Shown here piece after piece: positions 1 through 9,798 of a DNA stretch of 64,000 nucleotides. The stretch is from Smittia aterrima (Eukaryota; Arthropoda; Insecta; Diptera; Chironomidae): NCBI GenBank assembly GCA_033063855.1, contig CP093831.1, forward strand, positions 26,846,001-26,910,000, in the 5' to 3' direction. A program made the translations under genes and the position numbers. The notes under the pieces were generated by a model, which ran no database searches, was not told the origin of the DNA, and worked only from the letters and a program-made list of their open reading frames with translations. Numbering within the stretch: position 1 is the first letter of the stretch; each line of letters opens with the position of its first letter.

Positions 1-306
1 CTCTATTAACTGATAAGCTTCCAAATGAAGAAAACCAATCCTTTGGAATCGATCAAATATTTGTTGAGGAAAATATTTGAAAACACAATTTTCTAATTGG
101 ATTGTTCCGACATCATTGTCTGATCTTCCAGGAAGGTGAACTCCTCCGATGACGAATTGTTGGTTTGGATCAGTAACATTGACATTCACAAATCTACAAA
201 GGTATCCAAAAGCGCTAGTGTCCTTAAATATGCAATTCACGTCTTGCCCACAAGTCGAACTAATCAAACTCATTAGGAAAAAGAAAAACGCGGAATAAAC
301 TTTCAT
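1..306 (-). CDS. Secreted LRR protein, N-terminal part (cut by window edge)
   Basis: Intronless reading frame open to the left edge, 102 codons visible. The ATG at 306 begins MKVYSAFFFFLMSLISS, a typical signal peptide, followed by a Cys-containing N-cap (VNCIFKDTSAFGYLCRF) and the family block QQFVIGGVHLPGRSDNDV. This matches, residue for residue in many positions, the full paralogues at 680-1858 and 5807-6964. The leucine-rich repeats, stalk and GPI-type tail would lie outside the window. It is the most downstream member of a head-to-tail minus-strand array. Ligand and role are unknown; a cell-surface recognition or adhesion role is inferred from LRR ectodomain families. Confidence 0.85.
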   Translation of the reverse strand, partial: MKVYSAFFFFLMSLISSTCGQDVNCIFKDTSAFGYLCRFVNVNVTDPNQQFVIGGVHLPGRSDNDVGTIQLENCVFKYFPQQIFDRFQRIGFLHLEAYQLIE

Positions 307-679
307 TTTTCTCGAATGATCTTCACTTATGCAAGTTTACTTAGCGAATGACTGAAATAGATTTTAAAATGAAGAATGATACTGATAGAGTTTAGATTGC
401 AAAAAGATAAAAATAGGGATTAAGATAATAAACAGATTGAATAATCTCAACATCGAGTTTCATGATTCATCTAAAGAATGAAAGACAAATTAATAGATTA
501 GGGTTCGCCGGTAACATATTTGGAAACTCTCAAAAATGATTTGTAGACTTTAATTTTTTTACAATTTATTGATTACATTTGAATTAATAATTCGATGTAG
601 TTATAACATTCGCTAATCATTTAAATTGTTTTATCTTCTTACTGTCCACGACAATAAATGAATACGTCTTTATCTGATG
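307..679 (-). promoter_or_regulatory. Spacer with conserved upstream blocks of the LRR array
   Basis: No gene. Two blocks recur in the array. A proximal block (about 307-358) holds, read on the minus strand, TTTCAGTCATTCGC, which contains an arthropod-initiator-like TCAGTC. A distal block (about 498-531) holds ttagggttcgccggtaacat. Between them are two AGATAA words (GATA-factor type sites) at about 400-430. Promoter function is inferred from position and from conservation in 1859-2249, 5490-5806, 6965-7301 and 9799-10170. Confidence 0.5.
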
Positions 680-1858
680 TTACCACGAAGTTTTTATAAT
701 TAGAATGCAAGATAAAACTAATCCCAAGCTTAGAGTTATCGTCGATGCTCCTAACGTCGTTGTTTCTTCTGTTGTCGTTGGTGCTTCTGTTGATGTCGTA
801 GGTGGAATTGTAGTTTGACTTGCATCAAAACGTTGAAAGCATTCTTCCATGACTCTGTACAACTCCTGACGTTGATTTCGAATGTTATCCAAAAACTCAT
901 TTATACATTCATTCCCATCTCCACGGAATTGCTGAATGTTTGGGAAGTTGTCAAAGAAATTTCTCTCGACCTTTGCCAATCCATTTGAGCGGATGTCCAA
1001 TACTTCAAGATTTGGTAGGACTGTGAAAGAACTGGTTCGAAGTTCAGTTAAGTTTCCATTTTGAAACTCTAAAAATCTTAAATTCGGTAAACCAACGAAA
1101 GCTTCTGGTTGAATATTTTTTAGATGCACATTTCCGTTTATGCGGAGAGTTTGTAGAAGCGGCAAATCGTTGAATGCTCTTGAATGAATTGTGGTCAGTT
1201 GAGTGTTCTTTATTTCGACTACCATTAAAGATCTGAGTGATCGAAAAAAGTTCGAAGGAAGTTCTTTTATGCCCGTCCTAAGCATTGTAAACATAAATAA
1301 AGACGGAATTTCCTGGAACATATCTGCTCTTAGTTCAGAGAATGCCTGCAGATCATGAAACGTTAAAGTTCTTAGTCCAGACATTCCAGCAAAAGCCTGA
1401 TCATCGATTTCTGTCAAGTGACTCTCATGTCCAATCGATATTCGATCAAGGTTTGTGCAAGCTGCAAAGATTCTTCCAGGAATTCGCTGAAGTTTGTTGC
1501 CTCTAATAGTAAGTGAAGTGAGATAATCACAATTGCGCCATGGCTGATGAAGCTTTATCAACTGATAAGAGTCCAAATCAAGAAAACTAATCCTTTGGAA
1601 TCGATCGAATATCTGTTGAGGAAAATAGTTGAACACAGAAGTTTCTATTTGGATTGAAAAGACATCATTGTCGGTTCTTCCAGGAAGATGAACTCCTCCA
1701 ATGACGAATTGTTGGTTTGGATCAGTAACATTCACATTCACAAATCTACAAAGGTATCCAAAAGCGCTAGTGTCCTTAAATATACAAGTTGCTTGTTGCC
1801 CTCGAGTCGAACTAATTAAACTCATTAGGAAAAAGAAAATAGCGGAATAAACTTTCAT
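680..1858 (-). CDS. Secreted, probably GPI-anchored LRR protein
   Basis: Intronless, 392 residues; start at the family-conserved MKVYSAIFFF. Residues 1-20 are a signal peptide ending near STRG. Residues about 21-110 form an N-terminal cap with paired Cys and the block QQFVIGGVHLPGRTDNDV. Residues about 110-320 carry roughly eight to nine LRRs of about 24 residues, with F/L at the LxxLxIxxNxL positions (for example LTSLTIRGNKLQRIPGRIF). A C-terminal cap (NECINEF ... MEECFQRF) follows, then a Thr-rich stalk (TTIPPTTSTEAPTTTEETTT) that is probably O-glycosylated. The last about 20 residues (GASTITLSLGLVLSC...) are hydrophobic and end in KTSW, as expected for a GPI signal; a plain membrane anchor is the alternative. 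Likely displayed at the cell surface. Ligand unknown. Confidence 0.88.
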   Translation of the reverse strand: MKVYSAIFFFLMSLISSTRGQQATCIFKDTSAFGYLCRFVNVNVTDPNQQFVIGGVHLPGRTDNDVFSIQIETSVFNYFPQQIFDRFQRISFLDLDSYQLIKLHQPWRNCDYLTSLTIRGNKLQRIPGRIFAACTNLDRISIGHESHLTEIDDQAFAGMSGLRTLTFHDLQAFSELRADMFQEIPSLFMFTMLRTGIKELPSNFFRSLRSLMVVEIKNTQLTTIHSRAFNDLPLLQTLRINGNVHLKNIQPEAFVGLPNLRFLEFQNGNLTELRTSSFTVLPNLEVLDIRSNGLAKVERNFFDNFPNIQQFRGDGNECINEFLDNIRNQRQELYRVMEECFQRFDASQTTIPPTTSTEAPTTTEETTTLGASTITLSLGLVLSCILIIKTSW

Positions 1859-2249
1859 TTTTCTTGAATGATCTTCACTTATTCAAGTTTACTTAGCGAA
1901 TGACTGAAATAAATTTTGAAACACATTTTGAAGAATGAAACTGATTGAGATTAGATTGCAAAAAGATAAAAATAAGGATTAAAATATTATAAACAGATTG
2001 AATAATCTCATCATCGAGTTTCATGACTCATCCAAAGAATAAAAAGTCGAATTGATAGTTTAGGGTTCGCCGGTAACATATGGAGACTCTCCAAAGAAGT
2101 GTTACACTGCTAAGGTGTACTGAAGTTCTCACGTTTTAATCATTGAATTTTAATGATTGAATACAATCAAACGAATAACTTGAGAACATCTGAACAGAAA
2201 TTGAATTTATTTATTTATCCCATTTTGGTGAATATATCTTTATCTAATG
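1859..2249 (-). promoter_or_regulatory. Spacer with conserved upstream blocks
   Basis: No gene. It contains the proximal block (about 1859-1912, with the TCAGTC-type initiator on the minus strand) and the distal tagggttcgccggtaacata block (about 2060-2092). An AT-rich stretch near 2205-2220 reads AATAAA on the minus strand and probably ends the transcript of the 2250-5489 gene. Confidence 0.45.
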
Positions 2250-5200
2250 TTACCACGAAGTTTTTATAATTAGAATGCAAGATAAAAATAATCCCAAGCT
2301 TAGAGTTATCGTCGATGCTCCTAACGTCGTTGTTTCTTCTGTTGTCGTTGGTGCTTCTGTTGATGTCGTAGGTGGAATAGTAGTTTGACTTGCATCAAAT
2401 CTATTAAAACATTCTTCCATGGCTCTGTACAGCTCCTGACGCTGAAGATTAATGTTAATCAAATTCTCATTGACACATTCGTTTCCTTGAGTTGCAAGCA
2501 ACATCTGAAGACTTGGGAAATTGTCGAAAAAGTTTCTCTCGACCTTAGCCAGTCCATTTGAGTCAATGTCCAATATTTCAAGAATCGGGAACACGGAAAA
2601 GGAATTGGTTCGAAGTTCACTTAAGTTTCCTGAATGAAAAGATAAACCCCATAAAGATGGCAAACCAACGAAAGCTTCCGGTTGGATATTTGTCAGATGT
2701 GAATTTCCTATGATGATAACCTCTAGCATCGGCAAATCATTGAATGCTCCTGAATGAATTGTTTTCAGTTGATTATTCGATATCTCGACCCACATTAAAG
2801 ATCTGAGTGAACGAAAAGTATTTGAAGAAAGTTCTTGTACATTTGTCCCAACCATGTCGAAGAATTCTAATGATGGAATTTCCTGAATCATTTCTGCTCT
2901 TAGTTGAGAGAGTCCTTGCATAATCATAATATGTAAATGTATTAGACTGGGCATTCCAGCAAAAGCCTGATCATCGATTTCTGTCAAGTGGCTCTCATTT
3001 TCAATCCAAAAATCATCAACATTTGTGCAAGCTGCGAAAATTCTTCCTGGGATGCGTTGAAGTTTGTTGCCTCTAAAAGTAATTTGAAGAAGATTATCAC
3101 AATTGCGCCAAGGCTGATGAAGCTCCCTCAATTCCGTTGAAGCAAAATCAACAGATCTAATATTTGGAAATCGATCGAATATTTGTTGAGGAAAATAGTT
3201 GAAAACAGAATTTTCCGTTTTGATTTTAACGACATCATTGTCAGTTCTTCCAGGAAGATGAACTCCTCCGATGACGAATTGCTCGTTTGGATTAGTTACT
3301 TTCGCATTCACGAATCTACAAACGTATCCAATGAGAACCAAATCTTCAAATATGCAAGTTGCTTGCTGTTCTGGTGTCGTAGGTTCTGTTGTTGTTGTAG
3401 TTGCAGGTGGATTTGGAGTTTGACTTGCATCAAATCTATTAAAACATTCTTCCATGGCTCGGTACAGCTCCTGACGCTGATGAATAATGTTAATCAAATT
3501 CTCATTGACACATTCGTTTCCTTGAGAGGCAATCAACATCTGAAGGTTTGGGAAATTATCGAAAAAGTTTCTCTCGACCTTAGCCAGTCCATTTAAGTCA
3601 ATAAAAAATACTTCAAGAATCGGGAAGACGGAAAAGGAATTGGTTCGAAGTTCAGTTAAGTTTCCTGAATGGAAAGATAAACCATATAAAGATGGCAAAC
3701 CAACGAAAGCTTCCGGTTCAATATTTGTCAAATGTGAATTGTCTATGATGATAACACGAAGCATCGGCAAGTCATTGAATGCTTCTGAATGAATTGTGTT
3801 CAGTTGATTATTCGATATCTCGACCCGCATTAAAGATCTGAGTGATTTAAAAGTATTTGAAGAAAGTTCTTGCAAGTTCGTCCCAACCATGCCGAAGTAT
3901 TCTAATGATGGCATTTCTTGAATCATTTCTGCTCTTAGCTCAGAGAGCGCCTGCACGTCTCGAATATTTAAAGTTGTAATTGACGTTCCAGTAAAAGCTT
4001 GATCATCGATTTCTGTCAAGTGGCTCTCATTTTCAATCCAAAAATCATCAACGTTTGTGCAAGCTGCGAAGATTCTTCCTGGAATGCGCTGAAGTTTGTT
4101 GCCTCTAAGAGTAATTTTAAAAAGATTATCACAATTGCGCCATGGCTGATGAAGCTCCATCAATTCCGTTGAGGCAAAATCAACAAATCTTAAATTTGGA
4201 AATTGATCGAATATTTGTTGAGGAAAATAGTTGAACACGGAAGTTTCCGTTTCGATTTTTACGACATCACTGTCAGTTCTTCCAGGAAGATGAACTCCTC
4301 CGATGACGAATTGTTCGTTTCGATTAGTTATAGTCGCGTTGACAAATCTACAAACGTATTCACCGTGCCCCGTGTCCTCAAATATGCAATTCGCTTGCTG
4401 TTCTGGTGTCGTAGGTTCTGTTGTTGTTGTAGTTGCAGGTGGAGTTTGACTTGCATCAAAACGTTGAAAGCATTCTTCCATGACTCGGTATAACTCCTGA
4501 CGTTGATTTTGAATGTTATTCAAATTGTCATTGACACATTCGTTTCCTTGAGATGCATACAAGCGATGAAAGAATGGGAAGTTGTCGAAGAAATTTCTCT
4601 CAACCTTAGCCAAACCATTTGAGCCGATGTCAAGTATTTCAATTCTGGGGAAGACGGAAAAGGAATTTGTTCGAAGCTCAGTTAAGTTTCCAGAATTTAA
4701 ATTTAAAACCCATAAAGATGGCAAACCAACAAATGCTTCCGGTTCAATATTTGAGAGTCGAACATTTCTGATTATGTTGATACTGTGTAGAAACGGAAAA
4801 TCGTTGAATGTTCCTGATTGAATTGTGTCCAGCTGCGTGTCCATTATCTCGACTACCATTAAAGATCTGAGTGATTTGAAAGTATCTGAAGGAAGTTGTT
4901 GTATGTTCGTCCCACTCATGCTGAAGAAAGTTAATGACGGAGTTGCCTGAAACATTTCTGCTCTTAGTTCAGAAATCTGCAGAAAATGAATATCTAAAGT
5001 TCTTAGACTGGGCATTCCAGCGAAAGCCTGATCATCGATTTCTGTCAAGTTGCTCTCATCTCCAATCCAAAAATGAGCAACATTTGTGCAAGCTGCAAAG
5101 ATTCTTTCTGGGATGCGTTGAAGTTTGTTGCCTCGAATAAAAATTTGAAAGAGATTTCCACAATTGCGCCATGGCTGATGAAGCTCCAACAACTGAATAG

Positions 5201-5489
5201 AGTTCAAATCAGCGAATCTTAAATGTTGGAATCGATCGAATATTTGCAGAGGAAAATAATTAAAAACACAATTTTCTGTTAAAATTTCTACGACATGACT
5301 GTCAGTTCTTCCAGGAAGATGAACTCCTCCGATGACGAATTGTTGGTTGGGATTAAGGAAATTCACATTCACGAATCTACAAACGTATCCAAAGTGAAAC
5401 ATATCTTCAAATATGCAATTTGCTTGTTGTCCTAAAGTCGAACTAAATAAACTTAGCAGGAAAAAGAAAAACGCGAAATAAACTTTCAT
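2250..5489 (-). CDS. Three-module secreted LRR fusion protein with one GPI-type tail
   Basis: Intronless, 1079 residues. One signal peptide (MKVYFAFFFFLLSLFSS) is followed by three complete copies of the unit that paralogues carry once. Module 1 spans about residues 20-345, module 2 begins about 363 and module 3 about 708. Each begins QQANCIFED or QQATCIFED, contains the cap block FVIGGVHLPGRTD, eight to nine LRRs, and the C-cap ending MEECF. Modules are joined by short Thr/Pro linkers (PPATTTTTEPTTPE), and only the last carries the GPI-type hydrophobic tail ending KTSW. The simplest origin is unequal crossing-over between tandem genes that removed the internal stop, tail, spacer and signal peptide. 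Modules 2 and 3 are most alike, suggesting a second internal duplication. A longer ectodomain could give multivalent binding (inference). Confidence 0.88.
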   Translation of the reverse strand: MKVYFAFFFFLLSLFSSTLGQQANCIFEDMFHFGYVCRFVNVNFLNPNQQFVIGGVHLPGRTDSHVVEILTENCVFNYFPLQIFDRFQHLRFADLNSIQLLELHQPWRNCGNLFQIFIRGNKLQRIPERIFAACTNVAHFWIGDESNLTEIDDQAFAGMPSLRTLDIHFLQISELRAEMFQATPSLTFFSMSGTNIQQLPSDTFKSLRSLMVVEIMDTQLDTIQSGTFNDFPFLHSINIIRNVRLSNIEPEAFVGLPSLWVLNLNSGNLTELRTNSFSVFPRIEILDIGSNGLAKVERNFFDNFPFFHRLYASQGNECVNDNLNNIQNQRQELYRVMEECFQRFDASQTPPATTTTTEPTTPEQQANCIFEDTGHGEYVCRFVNATITNRNEQFVIGGVHLPGRTDSDVVKIETETSVFNYFPQQIFDQFPNLRFVDFASTELMELHQPWRNCDNLFKITLRGNKLQRIPGRIFAACTNVDDFWIENESHLTEIDDQAFTGTSITTLNIRDVQALSELRAEMIQEMPSLEYFGMVGTNLQELSSNTFKSLRSLMRVEISNNQLNTIHSEAFNDLPMLRVIIIDNSHLTNIEPEAFVGLPSLYGLSFHSGNLTELRTNSFSVFPILEVFFIDLNGLAKVERNFFDNFPNLQMLIASQGNECVNENLINIIHQRQELYRAMEECFNRFDASQTPNPPATTTTTEPTTPEQQATCIFEDLVLIGYVCRFVNAKVTNPNEQFVIGGVHLPGRTDNDVVKIKTENSVFNYFPQQIFDRFPNIRSVDFASTELRELHQPWRNCDNLLQITFRGNKLQRIPGRIFAACTNVDDFWIENESHLTEIDDQAFAGMPSLIHLHIMIMQGLSQLRAEMIQEIPSLEFFDMVGTNVQELSSNTFRSLRSLMWVEISNNQLKTIHSGAFNDLPMLEVIIIGNSHLTNIQPEAFVGLPSLWGLSFHSGNLSELRTNSFSVFPILEILDIDSNGLAKVERNFFDNFPSLQMLLATQGNECVNENLININLQRQELYRAMEECFNRFDASQTTIPPTTSTEAPTTTEETTTLGASTITLSLGLFLSCILIIKTSW

Positions 5490-5806
5490 TTCTCTCGAAT
5501 GATCTTCACTTATTCAAGTTTACTTAGCGAATGACTGAAATCAAATTTAAAATGAAGAATGAAACTGATATGATTTTAGATTGGAAAAAGATAAAAATAG
5601 GGATTAAGATAATATAAACAGATTTAGTTTCATGATTCAACTGAAGAATGAAATGCGAATTGAGAGATTAGGGTTCGCCGATAACATATTTGGAAACTCT
5701 CCGAAATGATTTGGAGACTTTAAAATTTTTACAGTTGAACTATTAATTTGAAAGTAAATTTATTTATTCATCTATTGTTCATTTTTCACGAGGCAAATGA
5801 CTGATG
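5490..5806 (-). promoter_or_regulatory. Spacer with conserved upstream blocks
   Basis: No gene. The proximal initiator-like block lies at about 5490-5542, AGATAA words at about 5587-5610, and the distal ttagggttcgccgataacat block at about 5668-5701. TTTATTTATT near 5758 supplies a minus-strand AATAAA for the 5807-6964 gene. Confidence 0.45.
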
Positions 5807-6964
5807 TTACCACGAAGTTTTTATTATCAGAATGCAAGATAAAGTTAATCCGAAGCTCAGCGTTATCGTCGATGCACCTAAGGTCGTCGGTGCTTCTGTT
5901 GTTGCAGGTGGAATTGTAGTTGCTCTTGCATCAAAACGTTGAAAGCATTCTTCCATGACTCTATACAGCTCCTGACGTTGGTTTCGAATGTTATCCAAAA
6001 ACTTATCGATGCACTCATTTCCGTCTACACGCAAACGCTGAATATTTGGGAAGTTGTCGAAGAAGTTTCTCTCAACCTTTGTCAGTCCATTTGAGCCGAT
6101 GTCCAATAACTCAAGATTTGGGAAGACGGAGAAGGAATTTGTTCGAAGTTCAGTTAAGTTTCCTCTTTCGAAAAGCAGATGTCCTAAAACCGGTAAACCA
6201 ACGAATGCTTCTGTTTCAATATTTTTCAGATGCACATTTTTGTTTATGTTGATAAACTGTAGCATAGGCAAATCGTTAAATGCTCCTGATTGGATTGTGG
6301 TCAGTTGAGTGTTCGATATCTCGACAACTACTAAAGATCTGAGTGAATGGAAAGTGTTTGTAGGAAGTTGTTGCACGTTCGTCCTAGTCATTGTGAACAT
6401 AAACAAAGACGGAAGTTCCTGGAACATTTCTGCTCTTAGTTCAGAGAACGCCTGCAGATCATCAAGATTTAAAGTTCGTAGTCTTGACATTCCAGCAAAA
6501 GCCTGATCATCGATTTCTGTCAAGTGGCTCTCATGTCCAATCCATAATTGATCAAGGTTGGTGCAAGCTGCGAAGATTCTTCCTGGAATGCGTTGAAGTC
6601 TGTTGCTTCGAATAGTCATTGAAGTGAGATGATCACAATTGCGCCATGGCTGATGAAACTCCATCAACTGATAAGATTCCATATTCAGGAATCTAATCTT
6701 TTGGAATCGATCGAATATTTGTAGAGGAAAATAGTTGAACACAGAATTTTGTAATAGGATTGTTACGACATCCCTGTCAGTTCTTCCAGGAATATGAACT
6801 CCTCCGATGACGAATTGTTGATTTGGATCAGTAACATGCACATTCTCGAATATACAAGCGTATCCAAAGTGGCCAGTGTTCTCAAATATGCAATTCACTT
6901 GTTGCCCTTGAGTCGAACTAATCAAACTCATTAGGAAAAAGAAAAACGCGGAATAAAATTTCAT
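5807..6964 (-). CDS. Secreted, probably GPI-anchored LRR protein
   Basis: Intronless, 385 residues. Signal peptide 1-20 (MKFYSAFFFFLMSLISS), Cys cap with CIFENTGHFGYACIFENV, family block QQFVIGGVHIPGRTDRDV, eight to nine LRRs, C-cap (NECIDKF ... MEECFQRF), a stalk shorter than in neighbours (ATTIPPATTEAPTT) and a GPI-type tail ending KTSW. Closest in arrangement to the 680-1858 gene. The usual FVN after the cap Cys is replaced by FEN. Expressed from its own conserved upstream block (6965-7190) rather than as part of an operon-like transcript. Function unknown beyond LRR-type protein binding. Confidence 0.87.
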   Translation of the reverse strand: MKFYSAFFFFLMSLISSTQGQQVNCIFENTGHFGYACIFENVHVTDPNQQFVIGGVHIPGRTDRDVVTILLQNSVFNYFPLQIFDRFQKIRFLNMESYQLMEFHQPWRNCDHLTSMTIRSNRLQRIPGRIFAACTNLDQLWIGHESHLTEIDDQAFAGMSRLRTLNLDDLQAFSELRAEMFQELPSLFMFTMTRTNVQQLPTNTFHSLRSLVVVEISNTQLTTIQSGAFNDLPMLQFININKNVHLKNIETEAFVGLPVLGHLLFERGNLTELRTNSFSVFPNLELLDIGSNGLTKVERNFFDNFPNIQRLRVDGNECIDKFLDNIRNQRQELYRVMEECFQRFDARATTIPPATTEAPTTLGASTITLSFGLTLSCILIIKTSW

Positions 6965-7301
6965 TTTTCTCGAATGATCTTCACTTATTCAAGTTTACTT
7001 AGCGAATGACTGAAATAGATTTTGAAATGAAAATGAAACTGATAGAGTTTAGATTGGAAAAAGATAAAAATAGGGATTAAGATAATATAAACAGATTTAG
7101 TTTCATGATTCATCTAAAGAATGAAATGCGAATTGATAGATTAGGGTTCGCCGGTAACATATTTGGAGACTCTCAAAAATGATTCGGAGATTATAAAGTT
7201 GTTACTTTTTTCGTCTTTGATTTATTTATAACAATTGCTCATCATTTAAAAAAAGATTCATTCTTATTGTGCACGAGTCTAACTGATAACTGAATCGGAT
7301 A
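6965..7301 (-). promoter_or_regulatory. Spacer with conserved upstream blocks
   Basis: No gene. Proximal block at about 6965-7018, AGATAA words at about 7062-7085, distal ttagggttcgccggtaacat at about 7141-7174. TTTATTTATAA near 7220 gives a minus-strand polyadenylation-like signal for the 7302-8456 gene. Confidence 0.45.
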
Positions 7302-8456
7302 TTACCACGAAGCTTTGATAATCAAAATGCAAGATAAAATTAATCCAAAGCTCAGCGTTATCGTCGATGCTCCTAACGTCGTCGGTGCTGCTGTTGTTGA
7401 TGTTGTAGTTCGACTATCATCAAACCTTTGAAAGCATCCTTCCATTCGTCTGTACAACTCCTGACGTTGGTTTGGAATATTATTCAAAGTGCTGTTGATG
7501 CAAATATTTCCGGGCGTTGCATACAACTCCTGAAGGTTTGGGAAGTTGCCAAAGAAGTTTCTCTCGACCCTTGCTAGTCCATTTGCGCTAATGTCAAGTA
7601 TCGCGAGATTCGGAAATGCGGAAAAGGAATTAGTTCGAAGTTCACTTAAGTTTCCACTTTGGAAAGATAAAAGTCTTAGATTCGGCAAGTTAACGAAGGC
7701 ATCCTGTTCAATATTTGTCAGCTGTGAATTTCCTACTATGACGATTTGCTGAAGACTCGGCAAATCATTGAATGCTTCTGTCTGAATTGTTGCCAGCTGA
7801 TTCTGCACTATCTCGACAGATAATAAATTATTGAGCGAACGAAAAGCGTTTGATGGAAGTTCTTGAACGTTCGTAAATATTATGCTGAACATTTGTAATG
7901 ACGGAATTTCCTGAATCATTTCTGCTCTAAGTTCGGAGAGTCCTTGCACAACTCTAATATGTAAATTTTTTAGACTTGTCATTCCAGAAAAAGCTTGATC
8001 ATCGATTTCACTTAAGACGCTCTCATTTTCAATTACAAAAGAATTAAGGTTTGTGCAAGCAGCGAAGATTCTTCCAGGGATGCGTTGAAGTCTGTTGCCT
8101 CTAATAGTCATTGAAGTGAGGTGATCACAATTGCGCCATGGCTGATGAAGCTCCATTAACCAAATTTGGTTTAAAAAAAGCGAAGAAATATTTTGGAATC
8201 GATCAAATATTTCTTGAGGAAAAAAGTTGAAGAAACAATTTTCTGTTTGAATTGTTGCGACGTCATTATCAGTTTTTCCAGGAAGATGAACTCCTCCGAT
8301 GACGAATTGTGAGTTTGGATTAGTGAACCAAGCATTCACAAATCTACAAACGTATCCACTATCTAACGTATCCTCAAAAATGCAATTTGCTTGTTGTCCT
8401 TGAGTCGAAATGATCGAACACAGGAGGAAAACGAAAATCGCGGAATAAACTTTCAT
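7302..8456 (-). CDS. Secreted, probably GPI-anchored LRR protein
   Basis: Intronless, 384 residues from the ATG at 8456, which gives the conserved MKVYSAIFVFLLCS signal peptide. The frame is open two codons further, but only through a TTG, so I use the ATG. N-cap (CIFEDTLDSGYVCRFVN), block QFVIGGVHLPGKTDNDV, eight to nine LRRs, C-cap with GNICINSTLNN ... MEGCFQRF, a very short Thr stalk (TTTSTTAAPTT) and hydrophobic tail ending KASW. The spacer to the next gene is only about 166 bp and lacks the AGATAA words and an intact distal block. It keeps only a diverged proximal block (about 8485-8525), so its regulation may differ from its siblings. Confidence 0.86.
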   Translation of the reverse strand: MKVYSAIFVFLLCSIISTQGQQANCIFEDTLDSGYVCRFVNAWFTNPNSQFVIGGVHLPGKTDNDVATIQTENCFFNFFPQEIFDRFQNISSLFLNQIWLMELHQPWRNCDHLTSMTIRGNRLQRIPGRIFAACTNLNSFVIENESVLSEIDDQAFSGMTSLKNLHIRVVQGLSELRAEMIQEIPSLQMFSIIFTNVQELPSNAFRSLNNLLSVEIVQNQLATIQTEAFNDLPSLQQIVIVGNSQLTNIEQDAFVNLPNLRLLSFQSGNLSELRTNSFSAFPNLAILDISANGLARVERNFFGNFPNLQELYATPGNICINSTLNNIPNQRQELYRRMEGCFQRFDDSRTTTSTTAAPTTLGASTITLSFGLILSCILIIKASW

Positions 8457-8622
8457 TTTCAAAATATTATTTTACTTTAACTCAGAGGTCTTCACTACTT
8501 CAGGTTCACACGGCGAATGTCTGAAATAAATTTGATAAAAATGAGGATTTAGATAATATCAGCAGATTAAATAAACATCCAAAAAATGAAAGTCGAATTG
8601 GTAGATAAGGATTCGTAAGATG

Positions 8623-9798
8623 TTACCACGAAGTTTTTATTATCAGAATGCAAGATAAAATTAATCCAAAGCTCAGCGTTGTTGTCGATGCTCCTAACGT
8701 CGTGGGTGCTTCTGTTGTAGTTGTAGTAGTAGTTGTTGTTGTAGTGGTTGTAGGTGGAATTGCATCAAATCGTGTAAAGCATTCTTCCATGACTCGGTAC
8801 AACTCTTGACGTTGATCAGGAATGTTAATCAAATTCTCATTGATACATTCATTTCCCTGAGATGCATACAAACGCCTAAGGTTTGGGAAGTTCTCAAAGA
8901 AGTTTCTCTCAACCTTTGCCAAACCATTTGAGCGAATATCAAATTCCTCAAGTCTTGGAGATACTGTGAAGGAATTGGTTCGAAGCTCAGTTAAGCTTCC
9001 ATTTTGTAAATTTATCTGTCTCAAATTCGGTAAATCAACGAATGCATTCGGTTGAATATTTGTCAGATGTGAATTTCCTAATAAAATTGCTCGTTCAAGA
9101 CTTGGCAAGTCATTGAATGCTCCCGAATGAATGGTTGTCAGCTGGTTGTGCGATAAACTGACTAATCCTAAATTTCTTAGTGAACGAAAAGCGTTTGTGG
9201 GAACTTCTTGAATGTTCGATAATTGTAAGGCGAATGATGATAAAGATTGCGGCAGTTGTCGAATCATTTCTACTCTTAGTTCAGAGAGCGCAACACTCGT
9301 AATATGTAAAGTTGCCATTCTTGACAATCCAATAAAAGCATGATCATCGATCTCTGTTAAGTTGCTCTCATTAGAAATTAAGAAATTATGAACGTTTGTG
9401 CAAGCTGCGAAGATTCTTCCCGGGATTCGCTGAAGTTTGTTGTATCTAATTCCAATTTGATACAACTGATTACAATTGCGCCATGGCTGATGAAACTCCA
9501 ACAATTGAAGATTATTCAAATTAACGGATACAATATTTTGGAATCGATCAAATATTTGTTGTGGAAAATAATTGAAAACACAATTTTCTGTTTCAATTGA
9601 AACGACATCATTGTCGGATCTTCCAGGAAGATGAACTCCTCCGATAACGAATTGTTGGTTTGGATTAGTGAAATTCACATTCACGAATCTACAAACGTAT
9701 CCGTGCCACGCTATATCAAATAAGCAATTCGCTAGTTGCCCACGAGTCGAATTAAGCGAGCTTAGTAAGAAAAGAAAAATCACAAAATTAACTTTCAT
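8623..9798 (-). CDS. Secreted, probably GPI-anchored LRR protein with long Thr stalk
   Basis: Intronless, 391 residues. Signal peptide MKVNFVIFLFLLSSLNS, N-cap CLFDIAWHGYVCRFVN, block QQFVIGGVHLPGRSDNDV, eight to nine LRRs, C-cap NECINEN ... MEECFTRF. The stalk is a near-homopolymer Thr run (about 13 consecutive Thr, around 8715-8750) encoded by a GTT/GTA/GTG-rich repeat on the plus strand. Such a tract can change length by slippage, so stalk length may be polymorphic. GPI-type tail ends KTSW. The N-cap (LFDIAWHG) is shared with the 10171-11337 gene, forming a subfamily distinct from the CIFED group. Confidence 0.86.
   Translation of the reverse strand: MKVNFVIFLFLLSSLNSTRGQLANCLFDIAWHGYVCRFVNVNFTNPNQQFVIGGVHLPGRSDNDVVSIETENCVFNYFPQQIFDRFQNIVSVNLNNLQLLEFHQPWRNCNQLYQIGIRYNKLQRIPGRIFAACTNVHNFLISNESNLTEIDDHAFIGLSRMATLHITSVALSELRVEMIRQLPQSLSSFALQLSNIQEVPTNAFRSLRNLGLVSLSHNQLTTIHSGAFNDLPSLERAILLGNSHLTNIQPNAFVDLPNLRQINLQNGSLTELRTNSFTVSPRLEEFDIRSNGLAKVERNFFENFPNLRRLYASQGNECINENLINIPDQRQELYRVMEECFTRFDAIPPTTTTTTTTTTTTTEAPTTLGASTTTLSFGLILSCILIIKTSW

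Noticed and set aside
498..510. Telomere-like ttagggtt
   Set aside because: Single occurrence within a longer conserved spacer block, not a tandem array; dipteran telomeres do not use this repeat.
3183..3596. 137-codon plus-strand frame opposite the triple LRR gene
   Set aside because: Shadow of the minus-strand coding repeats; similar shadows recur in each module.
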